A stretch of 64,000 nucleotides of DNA from Pseudonocardia hierapolitana (GCF_007994075.1 NZ_VIWU01000001.1:1736001-1800000); one strand, 5' to 3'. Positions 32,392 to 42,006 are shown, counted from the stretch's first letter. Notes: generated by a model not told the origin, from the sequence alone. Numbers and translations are program-made.

Positions 32392-33513
32392 TCAGGAGGT
32401 CATCGGCACCAGGTCGTCGGCGTGCACCACCTCGCGGCGCTGCTCTGGGGCGAGGTCGCGGGTGCGGCGGCCGATCAGCTCCGGCAGCTCCGCGGCGTCG
32501 AAACCGACCACCCCACGCGCGACGACCACGCCGTCCGGGTCCATCAGGTCGACGACGTCGCCCGCGACGAAGTCACCCGAGATGCCGTGGATGCCGGCCG
32601 CGAGCAGCGACCGCCTGCGGCCGATCACCGCCGCAACGGCGCCGGCGTCCAGATCGAGCGCGCCGCGCACGTCCGCGGCGTGCCGCAGCCAGAACCGCCG
32701 CGCCGACATGCGCCGTCCCGACGGGCGGAACGCGGTGCCGACCTTCGGCCCCGCCTCGGCCACGTCCAGCGCCGCGACGACGTCGTCGGCCGAGGCGAGC
32801 AGCACCGGGATGCCCGCGGCGGCGGCCATCGCCGCCGCGGTGATCTTGGTGGCCATGCCGCCGGTGCCGAGCGAATCGGCCCGTGCCCGCGCCACCCGCA
32901 CCGCCTCCAGGTCGGCCGGGGCGTCCACCTCGGACAGCAGGCGGGAGCCGGGGAGCCGCGGATCGCCGTCGTAGAGGCCGTCGACGTCGGAGAGCAGGAC
33001 GAGGCCGTCGGCGCCGATCAGGTGCGCCACCAGCGCGGCGAGCCGGTCGTTGTCGCCGACCCGGATCTCGTCGGTGACCACGGTGTCGTTCTCGTTGACG
33101 ACGGGCAGCACGCCGAGCCCGAGCAGCCGCTCCAGGGTGCGCTGGGCGTTGCGGTAGTGCGCGCGACGGATCATGTCGTCCGCGGTGAGCAACACCTGCC
33201 CGATCGGCTGCCCGTGCCGCGCGAAGGCGGCGGCGTACGCCTCGGCGAGCAGCAGCTGGCCGACGGACGCCGCGGCCTGCTGCGTGGCGAGGTCGCGGGG
33301 ACGGCGGGTGAGCCCGAGCGGGGCGAGCCCGGCCGCGATCGCCCCGGACGAGACCAGCACCACCTGGCTCCCGCCCTCCCGCCGCGCGGCGAGGGCGTCG
33401 ACGAGCGCCTGGAGTCGCGCCGGATCGAGGCCCCCGTCGAGGCTGGTGAGCGAGGAGGAGCCGACCTTCACGACGACGCGCCGCGCGGCGGCGATCCGGG
33501 CGCGGGTGCTCAC
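32392..33513 (-). CDS. proB: Glutamate 5-kinase
   Basis: ProB phosphorylates glutamate in the first step of proline synthesis. The 373 residues comprise an amino-acid kinase domain (VVVKVGSSSLTS, VSSGAIAAGLAPLGL, NENDTVVTDEIRVGDNDRL, SLGTGGMATKITAA) and a C-terminal PUA domain (about 285-370). It lies 37 bp downstream of obgE. proA is not in the window, although it lies in this region in mycobacteria. Confidence 0.96.
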   Translation of the reverse strand: MSTRARIAAARRVVVKVGSSSLTSLDGGLDPARLQALVDALAARREGGSQVVLVSSGAIAAGLAPLGLTRRPRDLATQQAAASVGQLLLAEAYAAAFARHGQPIGQVLLTADDMIRRAHYRNAQRTLERLLGLGVLPVVNENDTVVTDEIRVGDNDRLAALVAHLIGADGLVLLSDVDGLYDGDPRLPGSRLLSEVDAPADLEAVRVARARADSLGTGGMATKITAAAMAAAAGIPVLLASADDVVAALDVAEAGPKVGTAFRPSGRRMSARRFWLRHAADVRGALDLDAGAVAAVIGRRRSLLAAGIHGISGDFVAGDVVDLMDPDGVVVARGVVGFDAAELPELIGRRTRDLAPEQRREVVHADDLVPMTS

Positions 33514-33550
33514 GCCTGCCCTCCCCCGCGTGCGTACGCTGGCCGCGGCA

Positions 33551-35017
33551 TCACTCGTCCTCGTCCGCTGCGGCCCACAGTTCCTCGTCCGAGTGGTGAC
33601 GGCGACGCTCTGCGCGCGCGGCCTTCCGCTCGGACGCGCTGGTGCGACCGCTCTGCTCCAGCCGCCGGTCGGTGCCGCGGCCGGACATCATCACGGCCAC
33701 GCCGGAGGGAGTGCTCGGTTCCCAGTCGAACGTGACGTCGCCGATCGTGACCGGGCAGCCCGGCTGGGCGCCCGCCTCGGCGAGGGCGTCCTCCACCCCG
33801 AGGCGGGCGAGGCGATCGGCGAGGTAGCCGACGGCCTCGTCGTTGTCGAACGCGGTCTGGCGGATCCAGCGCTCGGGCCGGGCGCCGCGGACGATGAAGC
33901 CGCCGGGCAGCTCCGGGTCGGGCTCGATCGTGAAGCCGGAGTCGTCCACTGCCTGCGGGCGCAGCACGATGCGCGTGGGCTCGGCCACCGGCTGGGCGGC
34001 ACGGTGGGCGCGGACCTGTTCGGCCATCGCGAACGACAGCTCGCGCAGCCCCGCCCGGGAGGCGGTGGAGATCGGGTAGACCGGCCAGCCGTAGCGCTCC
34101 TCGAGGTCGGCCTTGACCAGCTCTGCCATCTCGGCCGCGTCCGGCACGTCGACCTTGTTGAGCGCGATCAGCCGCGGCCGGTCGGCGAGCTCGCCGCCGA
34201 GTGCGGGTGTGTAGCGGATCAGCTCGTCCTCGAGGGCCTGCACGTCCGACACCGGGTCGCGGCCAGGCTCGTAGGTGGCGCAGTCGACGACGTGCACCAG
34301 CACCGAGCAGCGCTCGATGTGGCGCAGGAAGTCCAGCCCGAGGCCGCGCCCCTCCGACGCGCCCGGGATGAGGCCGGGCACGTCGGCGACGGTGAACACG
34401 TCCTCCCCCGCGGTGACCACGCCGAGCTGCGGAACGAGCGTGGTGAACGGGTAGTCGGCGATCTTCGGCCGCGCCGCGGACAGCGCCGCCACCAGCGACG
34501 ACTTGCCCGCCGACGGGAAGCCGACCAGCCCGACGTCGGCCATCGAGCGCAGCTCGAGCACCAGGTCGCGGCTCTCGCCCGGCTCGCCGAGGAGCGCGAA
34601 CCCGGGCGCCTTGCGGGCCGACGAGGCGAGGGCGGCGTTGCCCAGGCCACCGCGCCCACCTGCCGCGGCGACGAACCGGGTGCCGGCACCGACGAGGTCG
34701 GCGACGATCTCACCGTCCGTGTCGAACACGACCGTGCCGTTGGGGACCCGCAGCTCCAGGTCCTCGGCGTTGGCGCCGGCCTTGAACCCGCCCTGCCCCT
34801 GCTTGCCGTTGCGGGCCATGGCGTGCGGGCGGTGGTGGAAGTCGAGCAGCGTGTGCACGCCGGGGTCGACGACCAGCACGACGGACCCGCCGCGGCCACC
34901 GTTGCCGCCGTCGGGGCCGCCGAGCGGCTTGAACTTCTCCCGGTGCACGGAGGCGCAGCCGTTGCCGCCCGCGCCCGCCGTGGCGTGAATCACCACGCGG
35001 TCCACGAACCTCGACAT
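33551..35017 (-). CDS. obgE: GTPase Obg/CgtA
   Basis: The 488-residue Obg protein has the Gly-rich N-terminal OBG fold ([20 protein letters not shown] to about residue 158), the G domain with P-loop GFPSAGKSS, switch [14 protein letters not shown] and the C-terminal OCT domain with a charged tail. It acts in 50S assembly and stress signalling. GAGGAG precedes the ATG. A strong hairpin separates it from rpmA. Confidence 0.97.
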   Translation of the reverse strand: MSRFVDRVVIHATAGAGGNGCASVHREKFKPLGGPDGGNGGRGGSVVLVVDPGVHTLLDFHHRPHAMARNGKQGQGGFKAGANAEDLELRVPNGTVVFDTDGEIVADLVGAGTRFVAAAGGRGGLGNAALASSARKAPGFALLGEPGESRDLVLELRSMADVGLVGFPSAGKSSLVAALSAARPKIADYPFTTLVPQLGVVTAGEDVFTVADVPGLIPGASEGRGLGLDFLRHIERCSVLVHVVDCATYEPGRDPVSDVQALEDELIRYTPALGGELADRPRLIALNKVDVPDAAEMAELVKADLEERYGWPVYPISTASRAGLRELSFAMAEQVRAHRAAQPVAEPTRIVLRPQAVDDSGFTIEPDPELPGGFIVRGARPERWIRQTAFDNDEAVGYLADRLARLGVEDALAEAGAQPGCPVTIGDVTFDWEPSTPSGVAVMMSGRGTDRRLEQSGRTSASERKAARAERRRHHSDEELWAAADEDE

Positions 35018-35032
35018 CGACTCTCCTCACAC

Positions 35033-35071
35033 GACAACGGCGGGCCACCACCCGGGCGGCCCGCCGTTGTC
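35033..35071. terminator. Hairpin between rpmA and obgE
   Basis: Perfect 14-bp arms (GACAACGGCGGGCC and GGCCCGCCGTTGTC) with an 11-nt loop lie 28 bp after the rpmA stop. The obgE RBS follows within 20 bp on the minus strand. It may terminate or attenuate rplU-rpmA transcription, reducing expression of obgE relative to the ribosomal proteins. Confidence 0.75.
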
Positions 35072-35098
35072 AGGTTCTACTGAAAGGGTGTGCAGGCC

Positions 35099-35356
35099 TC
35101 AGGCCTGCACCGGTACCACGTTGACGACCTTGCGGCCCTTCGCGTAGCCGAACTCGACCGAGCCCTCGACCAGCGCGAACAGCGTGTCGTCGCCGCCCCG
35201 GCCGACGCCGAGACCCGGGTGGAACTTGGTGCCGCGCTGGCGGACGAGGATCTCGCCCGCGTTGACGGCCTGGCCGCCGAAGCGCTTGACGCCGAGGCGC
35301 TGTGCGTTGGAGTCGCGCCCGTTGCGCGAGCTGGACGCACCCTTCTTGTGAGCCAT
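35099..35356 (-). CDS. rpmA: 50S ribosomal protein L27
   Basis: The 85-residue L27 starts [20 protein letters not shown], a universally conserved N-terminus that reaches the peptidyl-transferase centre. No N-terminal leader of the Firmicutes type is present. It follows rplU by 12 bp with GAGGACGAC as RBS. Confidence 0.98.
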   Translation of the reverse strand: MAHKKGASSSRNGRDSNAQRLGVKRFGGQAVNAGEILVRQRGTKFHPGLGVGRGGDDTLFALVEGSVEFGYAKGRKVVNVVPVQA

Positions 35357-35368
35357 GGTGTCGTCCTC

Positions 35369-35677
35369 CTACTTCGCGATGCCGGTGACCTGGACCTTGG
35401 TGAGCGGCTGGCGGTGGCCCTGCCGCTTGTGGTACCCGGTCTTGTTCTTGAACTTGTGGATGCGGATCTTCGGGCCCTTGGTGTGCTCGACCACCTTGGC
35501 GGTGACCGAGGCAGCCGCGAGCGCCGCCGAGTCGGTGGTGACGTCGTCACCGTCGACGAGGAGCACGGCCGGCAGGCTCACCTCGGCGCCGGGCTCGCCG
35601 TCGATCTTCTCGACGGTGACCACGTCGTCGACGGCCACCTTGTACTGCTTACCGCCGGTCTTGACGATTGCGTACAT
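35369..35677 (-). CDS. rplU: 50S ribosomal protein L21
   Basis: The 102-residue L21 has the expected [14 protein letters not shown] start and the [18 protein letters not shown] motif. It is the first gene of rplU-rpmA(-obgE-proB). The 114-bp leader after rne contains a stable hairpin (35710-35727). Confidence 0.98.
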   Translation of the reverse strand: MYAIVKTGGKQYKVAVDDVVTVEKIDGEPGAEVSLPAVLLVDGDDVTTDSAALAAASVTAKVVEHTKGPKIRIHKFKNKTGYHKRQGHRQPLTKVQVTGIAK

Positions 35678-35709
35678 CGACGCACTGCTCCTGAAGCTCG
35701 GGGGTCATA

Positions 35710-35727
35710 GCACAGGGCACCCTGTGC
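35710..35727. promoter_or_regulatory. Hairpin in the rplU leader
   Basis: GCACAGGGCACCCTGTGC forms a perfect 8-bp stem with a 2-nt centre between the rne stop and the rplU start. It could be the end of the rne message or part of an autogenous ribosomal-protein leader. Confidence 0.4.
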
Positions 35728-35791
35728 GGGCCGCGACTGCTTCGGAGCGCGGCACTGATGTCCCAGGTTACCGGACGGGTTCGAGGGCCGG

Positions 35792-38700
35792 TCATGCCGG
35801 GTCTCCTCCGGCCTCGGCCGCGGGCGGGCCTGCCGGCCGTGACGCCGCCCGCCGCGCGCGCCGCGGCCGGGCGGCAGGGGCGGGCTCGGGCTGCGGCGGC
35901 ACGGCCACCGGCGCGGGTGCCGCAGTGGCTTCCCCAACGGGCTCCGCGGTGGGCTCCGCAGTGACCGGCACCGTGAGCACGGCGGCGACGGGCGCGTCGC
36001 CCACCGTGGCCGTGGGCGCGCCCGCGGTGCGGGTGACCCGGCCGCGGCGGCGACGGGGCCGCTGCTCCGGCTCGCCCGCGGTCTGCTCGTCGGCCACCTG
36101 CTCGGGGATGTCGGGCTTTGCGGCTCCCTCGAGTGCAGGAGCCTGGGGCGCAGGCACCTCGGCCACGGCCGCGTCCGCGTCCGCGTCGGGACGGTCGTGC
36201 GCCGCGGCGATCGAGCGCTCGACGACGACCTCCTCGACCACGTCGGCGGCGACGTCCACCGGGCCGGCCGCGGGCGAGGTCTGCACCACGCCACGGCGAG
36301 CGCTGCGCCGCACCCGCCTGCCGGTGGGGGCTGCGGGCTCGGCGGCCGGGGCCTCGGCGGGCGGCGTGGGTGCCGGGTCGAGCACCGCGGGCGTGACGAC
36401 CGGGGCGGGCGCGCCGACGTCCACGGCGGCCTCGGCGGTGTCCGGCCGGTTGCCGTTGCCATTGCCGTTGCCGTTGCCGTTGCCGGTGCCGTGCGCGATC
36501 GCGACCGGTTCGGCCTTGCGCACGTCGTGGCCGTTGCGGTCCTCGCCCTCACGGCGGCCGCGGCCGCCGCGGGATCGGCGCCCCTCCCGCTCGGTGCGCT
36601 CGAAGCGGTCCGGACGGGCGGGGGCGCTCACGACGGGCTCGGCGTTGACGATCACCCCGCGCCCGCGGCAGTGCTCGCACGGGGTGGAGAAGTGCTCCAG
36701 CAGCCCACCGCCGACGCGCTTGCGGGTCATCTGGACGAGCCCGAGCGAGGTGACCTCGGCCACCTGGTGGCGCGTGCGGTCGCGGGCCAGGCACTCGGTG
36801 AGCCTGCGCAGCACGAGGTCGCGGTTTGCCTCGAGCACCATGTCGATGAAGTCGATGACGATGATGCCGCCGATGTCGCGCAGCCGCAGCTGGCGCACGA
36901 TCTCCTCGGCCGCCTCGAGGTTGTTGCGGGTGACGGTCTCCTCGAGGTTGCCGCCGGAGCCGGTGAACTTGCCGGTGTTGACGTCGATGACCGTCATGGC
37001 CTCGGTGCGGTCGATCACCAGCGTGCCGCCGGAGGGCAGCCACACCTTGCGGTCGAGCGCCTTGAGCAGCTGGTCGTCGATCCGGTACTCGGCGAACGCG
37101 TCGTTCGGCCCGACGTGGCGGTGAAGCCGCTCGGAGAGCTCCGGGGCCACGTGCCCGACGTAGTTGGACAGGATGTCCCACGCGTCGTCGCCCTCGACGA
37201 TCAGGCGCGAGAAGTCCTCGTTGAACTGGTCGCGCACGACCTTGATGAGCAGGTCGGGCTCCTCGTAGAGCAGCACGGGCGCCTTGGGCTTGTTCGGGCC
37301 GGTGGCCTCCGCCTTGCCCTTGACGACCTCCCACTGCGCCTGCAGCCGACGCACGTCGCGCTCGAGGGCCTCCTGGCTCACGCCCTCCGACGCGGTGCGG
37401 ATGATCACCCCGGCCTCGCTGGGGACGATCTCCTTGAGCATGTCCTTGAGCCGCTTGCGCTCGATGTCGGGCAGCTTGCGGCTGATACCGGCGGCGCCGC
37501 CGCTCGGCACGTAGACGAGGAACCGGCCGGCCAGGCTGATCTGGGTGGTGAGCCGGGCACCCTTGTGGCCGATCGGGTCCTTCGTGACCTGGACGAGCAC
37601 GCTGTCGCCGCTGGAGAGCGCCTGCTCGATGCGGCGCTGCTTGCCCCCGAGCCCGGCGGCGTCCCAGTCGACCTCGCCCGCGTAGAGGACCGCGTTGCGG
37701 CCGCGGCCGATGTCGACGAACGCGGCCTCCATGCTGGGCAGCACGTTCTGCACGCGGCCGAGGTAGATGTTGCCGACCAGCGACTTCCCGGTGCTGCCGT
37801 CGCGGCTGCCGCCGGTGCTGTTCACGAAGTGCTCGACGAGGATGTCGTCCTCGAGCACCGCGATCTCGACGCGGTCGCCGCGCTCGCGCACCACCATCGC
37901 GCGGTCGACCGACTCGCGGCGGGCCAGGAACTCGGCCTCGGACAGGATCGGCGCCCGCCGGCGCCCGGCGTCGCGCCCGTCGCGGCGGCGCTGGCGCTTG
38001 GCCTCCAGCCGCGTGGAGCCGCGGACGCTCTGCACGCCGTCGCCCTCGTCGTCGCGCACCTCGCGCGGCACCCGCACCTTGGTGACCGTGTTGGGCGGAT
38101 CGGCCTCGTCACCGCCGTCGGCGGCCTCGTCGCCCGGGCCCCGGCGGCGACGCCTGCGCCTGCGCCGGCGTGAGGTGCCCGACTCGCCGTCCTGGGCCGC
38201 CTCGTCCTGGTCGCCGTCCTCGGTGTCGTCCTCGGTGTCGCTGTCGCCCTCGCCGGACTCGTCCTCGGCGTCGGTGGCCTCGTCGGACTCGCCGTTGTCG
38301 TCGCCGTTGTCGTCACCGGTCTCGTCGTCGGTGCCGTCGGCGCCCCGGCCCCGGCCACGACCGCGGCGGCCACGGCGCCTGCGCCGGCGTCCGGTGGTCT
38401 CGTCGGTGTCGTCGCCGTCGTCCTCGGCGGTCGCGGCCTCGGCGGCGGGCTCGGGGGGCTCGACGACCGGTTCCGCGGCGGCAGGCGCCGGGCGGGCGGG
38501 GGCGGGGCGGGTGGGGGCCTGGAACAGCGGGGTGGGCGGGGCGAACAACGGCGCCAGCGGGGCACCGGGCTCGGCGACCGGCTCGCTCGTGGGCTGCTCG
38601 CCCTGCTCCGGCTCGTGCGCCTGATCGGGCCCGAGCTTGGCGGCTACCTGCTCGGCCACCTTCTTCTCGACACTGGACTGAGCGCTGCGCACCTCGACGC

Positions 38701-38851
38701 CCAGCGAAGCCAGTGCCGCGAGCACCTCACGGCTGGTACGTGCGAGCCTTCTGGCGAGCGCGTGCACCCGCATCCTCTCCGGCAGATCATCAAGGGCGGG
38801 TACGGTGACGGGCCCGCCGGATGTACCGGCGGGCGATTCAGTATTCGACAT
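35792..38851 (-). CDS. rne: Ribonuclease E/G family protein
   Basis: The 1019-residue enzyme has an unusual long N-terminus. An IF2-N-like helix set (MRVHALARRLARTSREVLAA) is followed by about 240 residues of acidic and Arg-rich low complexity. The catalytic core then has the S1 domain (from about 305, LEDDILVEHFVN), Asp motifs MTVIDVNTGKFTG (about 620) and GGIIVIDFIDM (about 664) and the zinc-link CEHC (about 726). A disordered basic/Ala-Pro tail follows. It degrades mRNA and processes rRNA. The layout is that of mycobacterial RNase E. Confidence 0.95.
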   Translation of the reverse strand: MSNTESPAGTSGGPVTVPALDDLPERMRVHALARRLARTSREVLAALASLGVEVRSAQSSVEKKVAEQVAAKLGPDQAHEPEQGEQPTSEPVAEPGAPLAPLFAPPTPLFQAPTRPAPARPAPAAAEPVVEPPEPAAEAATAEDDGDDTDETTGRRRRRRGRRGRGRGRGADGTDDETGDDNGDDNGESDEATDAEDESGEGDSDTEDDTEDGDQDEAAQDGESGTSRRRRRRRRRRGPGDEAADGGDEADPPNTVTKVRVPREVRDDEGDGVQSVRGSTRLEAKRQRRRDGRDAGRRRAPILSEAEFLARRESVDRAMVVRERGDRVEIAVLEDDILVEHFVNSTGGSRDGSTGKSLVGNIYLGRVQNVLPSMEAAFVDIGRGRNAVLYAGEVDWDAAGLGGKQRRIEQALSSGDSVLVQVTKDPIGHKGARLTTQISLAGRFLVYVPSGGAAGISRKLPDIERKRLKDMLKEIVPSEAGVIIRTASEGVSQEALERDVRRLQAQWEVVKGKAEATGPNKPKAPVLLYEEPDLLIKVVRDQFNEDFSRLIVEGDDAWDILSNYVGHVAPELSERLHRHVGPNDAFAEYRIDDQLLKALDRKVWLPSGGTLVIDRTEAMTVIDVNTGKFTGSGGNLEETVTRNNLEAAEEIVRQLRLRDIGGIIVIDFIDMVLEANRDLVLRRLTECLARDRTRHQVAEVTSLGLVQMTRKRVGGGLLEHFSTPCEHCRGRGVIVNAEPVVSAPARPDRFERTEREGRRSRGGRGRREGEDRNGHDVRKAEPVAIAHGTGNGNGNGNGNGNRPDTAEAAVDVGAPAPVVTPAVLDPAPTPPAEAPAAEPAAPTGRRVRRSARRGVVQTSPAAGPVDVAADVVEEVVVERSIAAAHDRPDADADAAVAEVPAPQAPALEGAAKPDIPEQVADEQTAGEPEQRPRRRRGRVTRTAGAPTATVGDAPVAAVLTVPVTAEPTAEPVGEATAAPAPVAVPPQPEPAPAARPRRARRAASRPAGPPAAEAGGDPA
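36449..36490 (-). repeat. Hexanucleotide microsatellite inside rne
   Basis: About seven near-perfect copies of a GTTGCC/ATTGCC hexamer encode an alternating Gly-Asn tract (GNGNGNGNGNGN) in the disordered C-terminal tail of RNase E. Copy-number change would stay in frame. Confidence 0.85.
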
Positions 38852-39028
38852 CCAGCTCCTCCGCCCCCGGGCGCCTCCGGTTCGGAGGCGGCCGCGCAGG
38901 GGCCACGTGCAGTTCTCTCGACGCGCTGCGCGACGAGCAATCCTCTGGTCTCGCTCCGCCCGGGGAGGGCGGTCACTCCTCGACGACGAGCCGGTCCGCC
39001 GGATCAGGCCCGGGTGGTGACCCGGTCT

Positions 39029-39808
39029 TCAGCCGAGAGGATCGGCCAGGTCGCCCCGATGGTCGAGCAGTCCCTGGGCCGTCCGGGTCGCCCTGGCGGG
39101 CGATGGCGGCCTGAGGCCCGCGACAACATCGAGTGCACCCAACACGTCGTCGGGTCGAACGGCGGGTGTCGTCTGCCGCACGACCGCCGTCAGTATCGCA
39201 CAGACTCCCGCCCGATCGGGGGGCATCGCGCCCGCGCCACCCGACGGTGCCGCGTCCTCAGGGGCCGGATCCCGCACGTCCGCACGGACGAGCGCGGCCC
39301 GTACGTCGATCTTGCGACGCCCCGACGGTGTGACGCGTTCGACGACCACCGACTCCCGCTCGAGCAGCGCGGAGAGCGCAGCCCGCAGCTCAGCCGGCTC
39401 GACCCCGGGCAGCTCGACCTCCCAACTGCTGGCGTCGATCCGGTCGGCGAGCGCGGCGCCCTCCGCGACGGCGGCCTGGAGGACGTCCAACCCGTCGGGC
39501 AGGGCCGCGTCGAGGGCGGCCACGAGCGTCGCAGGGTCGACCGGGCGCGTCAGCCCGATCTCCACGTACTCGGCCTCGCTCGCGGTGCCGGTGGGCGCGG
39601 CACCGATCCACGACAGGCGCGGGTGCGGGCTGAACCCGTGCGAGTGGGCCACCGGGACCCCCGCGCGCCGCACGGCCCGCTCGAAACTGCGCGCGACGTC
39701 CCGGTGGGAGAGGAACCGCAGCCGCCCCCGCTTGGCGAAGCGCAACCGCACCCGCTGGACGGTGGGTGGGGCGGGGTTGGCGGCCTCCCCGGGACGCACA
39801 CGAGCCAT
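39029..39808 (-). CDS. Radical-SAM-linked protein (TIGR03936/DUF2344)
   Basis: A 259-residue TIGR03936 protein: VRLRFAKRGRLRFLSHRDVARSFERAVRRA, then SHGFSPHPRLSW and SEAEYVEIGLTRPVDP. The family is usually encoded next to, or fused with, the TIGR03960 B12-binding radical SAM protein. Here that partner lies at 62452 onward, 22.6 kb upstream on the same strand. The function is unknown; tRNA or rRNA modification has been suggested for such pairs. The ATG at 39808 is preferred over an upstream in-frame start at 39853. Confidence 0.86.
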   Translation of the reverse strand: MARVRPGEAANPAPPTVQRVRLRFAKRGRLRFLSHRDVARSFERAVRRAGVPVAHSHGFSPHPRLSWIGAAPTGTASEAEYVEIGLTRPVDPATLVAALDAALPDGLDVLQAAVAEGAALADRIDASSWEVELPGVEPAELRAALSALLERESVVVERVTPSGRRKIDVRAALVRADVRDPAPEDAAPSGGAGAMPPDRAGVCAILTAVVRQTTPAVRPDDVLGALDVVAGLRPPSPARATRTAQGLLDHRGDLADPLG

Positions 39809-39840
39809 GGCGGGCAGTCTAGGCAGCCGCGCGAACCCGC

Positions 39841-40026
39841 TCAGTGCCGCCAACGGGCGGCGTCGCAGGCGAGCGGGTGGCCGGGGACACGACCGCTCCT
39901 GGGGTACGGCACCACGGCCCAGCGCGGGCTGCTCGGGCCGTCGAGCATCCGGCCCACGGCGCGGCCGAGGCGGCGGGCGGTTCGGAGCGCGCCGCCCCGG
40001 CGGTCGCCGGTCTCGTGGTGGGTCAT
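39841..40026 (-). CDS. Small hypothetical protein (61 aa)
   Basis: The ATG at 40026 has GGAAGGAA 5 nt upstream, a strong RBS. The basic peptide starts MTHHETGDRRGGALRTARRL and contains an amphipathic helix followed by a Pro/Trp segment. It lies 32 bp upstream of the radical-SAM-linked gene on the same strand. No family is recognised. Confidence 0.5.
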   Translation of the reverse strand: MTHHETGDRRGGALRTARRLGRAVGRMLDGPSSPRWAVVPYPRSGRVPGHPLACDAARWRH

Positions 40027-40206
40027 GTCAGTTCCTTCCGTGGACCCGGCCGGATGCACCCCGGCCCTCCGGGTACGACGGCGGACACCGATCCGTTCGG
40101 TCCGCAGGCGCCGGCTCCCTCGACCCGGCAAGGCATGCGCAGCCGTGGTCCGAAGTAGCGGTTGTCCATGGTTGTGCCCGCGACGATGAGCAACCGATGC
40201 GGCGGA

Positions 40207-40452
40207 TCATGGTCGCTCAGCGGCGATGCGGCGCGCCTGGACCGCGGCGCGGTAGAGGGTGCACGGCCAGAAGGGCGCGATCCGCACCTGCGAGCGGCAG
40301 CCGAGGCACCGGCCGTCCCGGCCGCTGACGTGCAGCTCCAGCAACGCGGCCCACACCTGGGGCATCGCGGCCAGCTCCACCGCGAAGGGCCAGTCCCGCC
40401 ATGGCTCCTCGTCCTCGCGCACGCACCGAGCGTGGTGCCGCAGCAGGTCCAT
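40207..40452 (-). CDS. Small cysteine-motif hypothetical protein, divergent from XRE regulator
   Basis: An 81-residue frame (ATG 40452 or GTG 40458). It has CVREDEEPWRDWPFAVELA, then CLGCRSQVRIAPFWPCTLY, with a C-x2-C and a later Cys that could bind a metal. It is divergent from a helix-turn-helix gene with only 66 bp between them, so co-regulation is likely. The pair resembles linked regulator/small-protein pairs in actinomycetes, but no family name is certain. Confidence 0.55.
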   Translation of the reverse strand: MDLLRHHARCVREDEEPWRDWPFAVELAAMPQVWAALLELHVSGRDGRCLGCRSQVRIAPFWPCTLYRAAVQARRIAAERP

Positions 40453-40518
40453 CGACACCCTGTGACACCGCGATCCCGCGCCGTGATTCCCGGTCCGACA
40501 GGGAGTACGTTCCCGGCC

Positions 40519-41439
40519 ATGGTCGCCCGCTCCGCCCGGCTCCGCGAGCAGTTGGCCCTCGCCGAGTCCCTGCGCACCGACGGCCGGCCGTGGAGCGAGG
40601 TCGCCGCGGCCCTGCGCACCCGCTACGGGCTGAACGCCCGGGTCGCGATGCGGATCGCACACGGCTGGACACAGACCGAGACGGCGCAGGCGTGGAACCG
40701 CTGCTGGCCCGACGAGCCGAAGACGTTCAAGAACATCTCCTACTGGGAGAACTGGCCCAGCCCCACCGGGCACATGCCGTCGCTGCACGTGCTCGACCGG
40801 CTCGCACAGATCTACGAGTGCGACGTCGCCGACCTACTCGCCGGCTGGGGCGAGCACGGCGGCGGCCAGGGCTCCGACGGCGGCACCGAGCCGGAGACGC
40901 TTGCGTGGCAGGTGAGCAACCTCGACCTCCACCAGCTCACCCGCGCCGTCGCGGACTGGGCACAGCGGCTGCCGGGAGACCAGCGCCGCGCTCTACTGCT
41001 GAAGCTGAGCACGGCCGCGACCGTGGCGGCCGGCCGCACCGGCGGACGACCGCCCGTCACGCTCGGCCGAGGACCCGCACCCAACGAACTGGCTGGACCG
41101 TGGGCCAGTCGCTACACCTACGTCAGCACGGGCCGAGGCGCGGAACTCGAGGGCGTGCACCGGATCGAGCTCGGCGCGGCGGGAGGCCGGCTCGCCGGCA
41201 GGAGCGAGCCGACGGACACGGGCACGCTCGAACTCGACCTCTCCGTCGACGGCATGCTGGTCACGGGCAGCTGGACCGAGCGCACCGCACCCTCCGGCTA
41301 CTACCGGGGCGCCGTGTACCACGGCATCGCCCAGTTCGTGCTCGACCCCACCGGCCGCTCCATGATCGGCCGCTGGCTCGGGCCCGACCGCCACTTCGAG
41401 ATCGACTCCGGCCGCTGGGAGCTGCACCGGGCCGAGTGA
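40519..41439 (+). CDS. XRE-like helix-turn-helix protein with C-terminal sensory domain
   Basis: A 306-residue protein from the ATG at 40519. After a helical N-terminus the HTH region reads ARVAMRIAHGWTQTETAQAW, then LHVLDRLAQIYECDVADLLAG. Residues from about 190 form a beta-rich domain (YTYVSTGRGAELEGVHRIEL, DGMLVTGSWTERTAPSGYYR) that could sense a ligand. No RBS is visible before the ATG; a GGGA-N6-TCCC palindrome ends 4 nt before it, so leaderless translation or autoregulation is possible. Confidence 0.72.
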   Translation: MVARSARLREQLALAESLRTDGRPWSEVAAALRTRYGLNARVAMRIAHGWTQTETAQAWNRCWPDEPKTFKNISYWENWPSPTGHMPSLHVLDRLAQIYECDVADLLAGWGEHGGGQGSDGGTEPETLAWQVSNLDLHQLTRAVADWAQRLPGDQRRALLLKLSTAATVAAGRTGGRPPVTLGRGPAPNELAGPWASRYTYVSTGRGAELEGVHRIELGAAGGRLAGRSEPTDTGTLELDLSVDGMLVTGSWTERTAPSGYYRGAVYHGIAQFVLDPTGRSMIGRWLGPDRHFEIDSGRWELHRAE

Positions 41440-41460
41440 CGGGGCCAAGATCCGAACTTT

Positions 41461-41493
41461 CGGTTGCTCACGGCTCCCTACCATCAGCAACCG
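41461..41493. repeat. Inverted repeat after the XRE gene
   Basis: CGGTTGCT (41461-41468) and AGCAACCG (41486-41493) flank a 17-nt loop, 21 bp after the XRE stop. A related arrangement (GGTTGTCC then GAGCAACCGAT) lies at about 40160-40197 near the end of the divergent small gene, and an ACCGAAACGGCGGATCATGG copy occurs near 41567. They look like degenerate copies of one short intergenic element that may act as a terminator. Confidence 0.45.
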
Positions 41494-41618
41494 ATACTGC
41501 GGATCCGACTCCAAGATCTGGGGTATCGGGTGTCCTTCCTTGGTCGCGACCACGACCGTGGAGAACCGAAACGGCGGATCATGGAACCGGAAGCGCGCCC
41601 CCGCCGTCCGTGCCGGGC

Positions 41619-41973
41619 ATGTCCATCGATCTCACTCGCCCGTTCCGCGGCTCCGCCGCCGTCGCCGCCGGGCTCCTGACGCGGGGCCGACTCCGCGGCC
41701 CGCGCGCCGCACGTCCAGTTCGAGGTCGAAGCGGGTGGCCGAACCCGCAGGCTCGACCTGGCCTACCCCCCCGTGAACCTCGCGATCGAGTACGACGGCC
41801 GGGACCACCGCGAGCAGGAGCAGGCGCACCGGGATCTCCTCCGCGAGGCCGACCTCGTCAGGCTCGGCTGGACGTCCCTGCGGTTCGACGCCCGCACGGT
41901 CCACTGCTGTTCCGCCCGGATCGCCGGGACCGTCGCCTACGAACTCCGCCGCCGTGGCTACGTCGCCGCCTGA
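41619..41973 (+). pseudogene. DUF559/Vsr-like endonuclease domain protein with internal deletion
   Basis: The N-terminal 25 residues of this family (MSIDLTRPFRGSAAVAAGLL) occur in one frame at 41619. The C-terminal nuclease-like half (LAYPPVNLAIEYDGRDHREQ to the stop at 41973) occurs in another. About 180 residues normally lying between them are missing. The C-terminal piece could still be translated from the GTG at 41773, but a functional protein is unlikely. Confidence 0.7.
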
Positions 41974-41986
41974 CTCCGGTACAGTC

Positions 41987-42006
41987 TGTTCCACAGATAT
42001 GGGACA
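41987..42006. promoter_or_regulatory. Candidate operator for the TetR at 42028
   Basis: TGTTCCACAGATATGGGACA is a 20-bp imperfect palindrome (TGT-CCA and TGG-ACA arms). It ends 21 bp upstream of the tetR start, in a locally AT-richer promoter region, and fits autoregulation. Confidence 0.45.

Noticed and set aside
41773..41973. Independent 66-residue nuclease-like gene
   Set aside because: It is the C-terminal remnant of a DUF559-type protein whose N-terminal piece lies just upstream in another frame, so a pseudogene is more likely.
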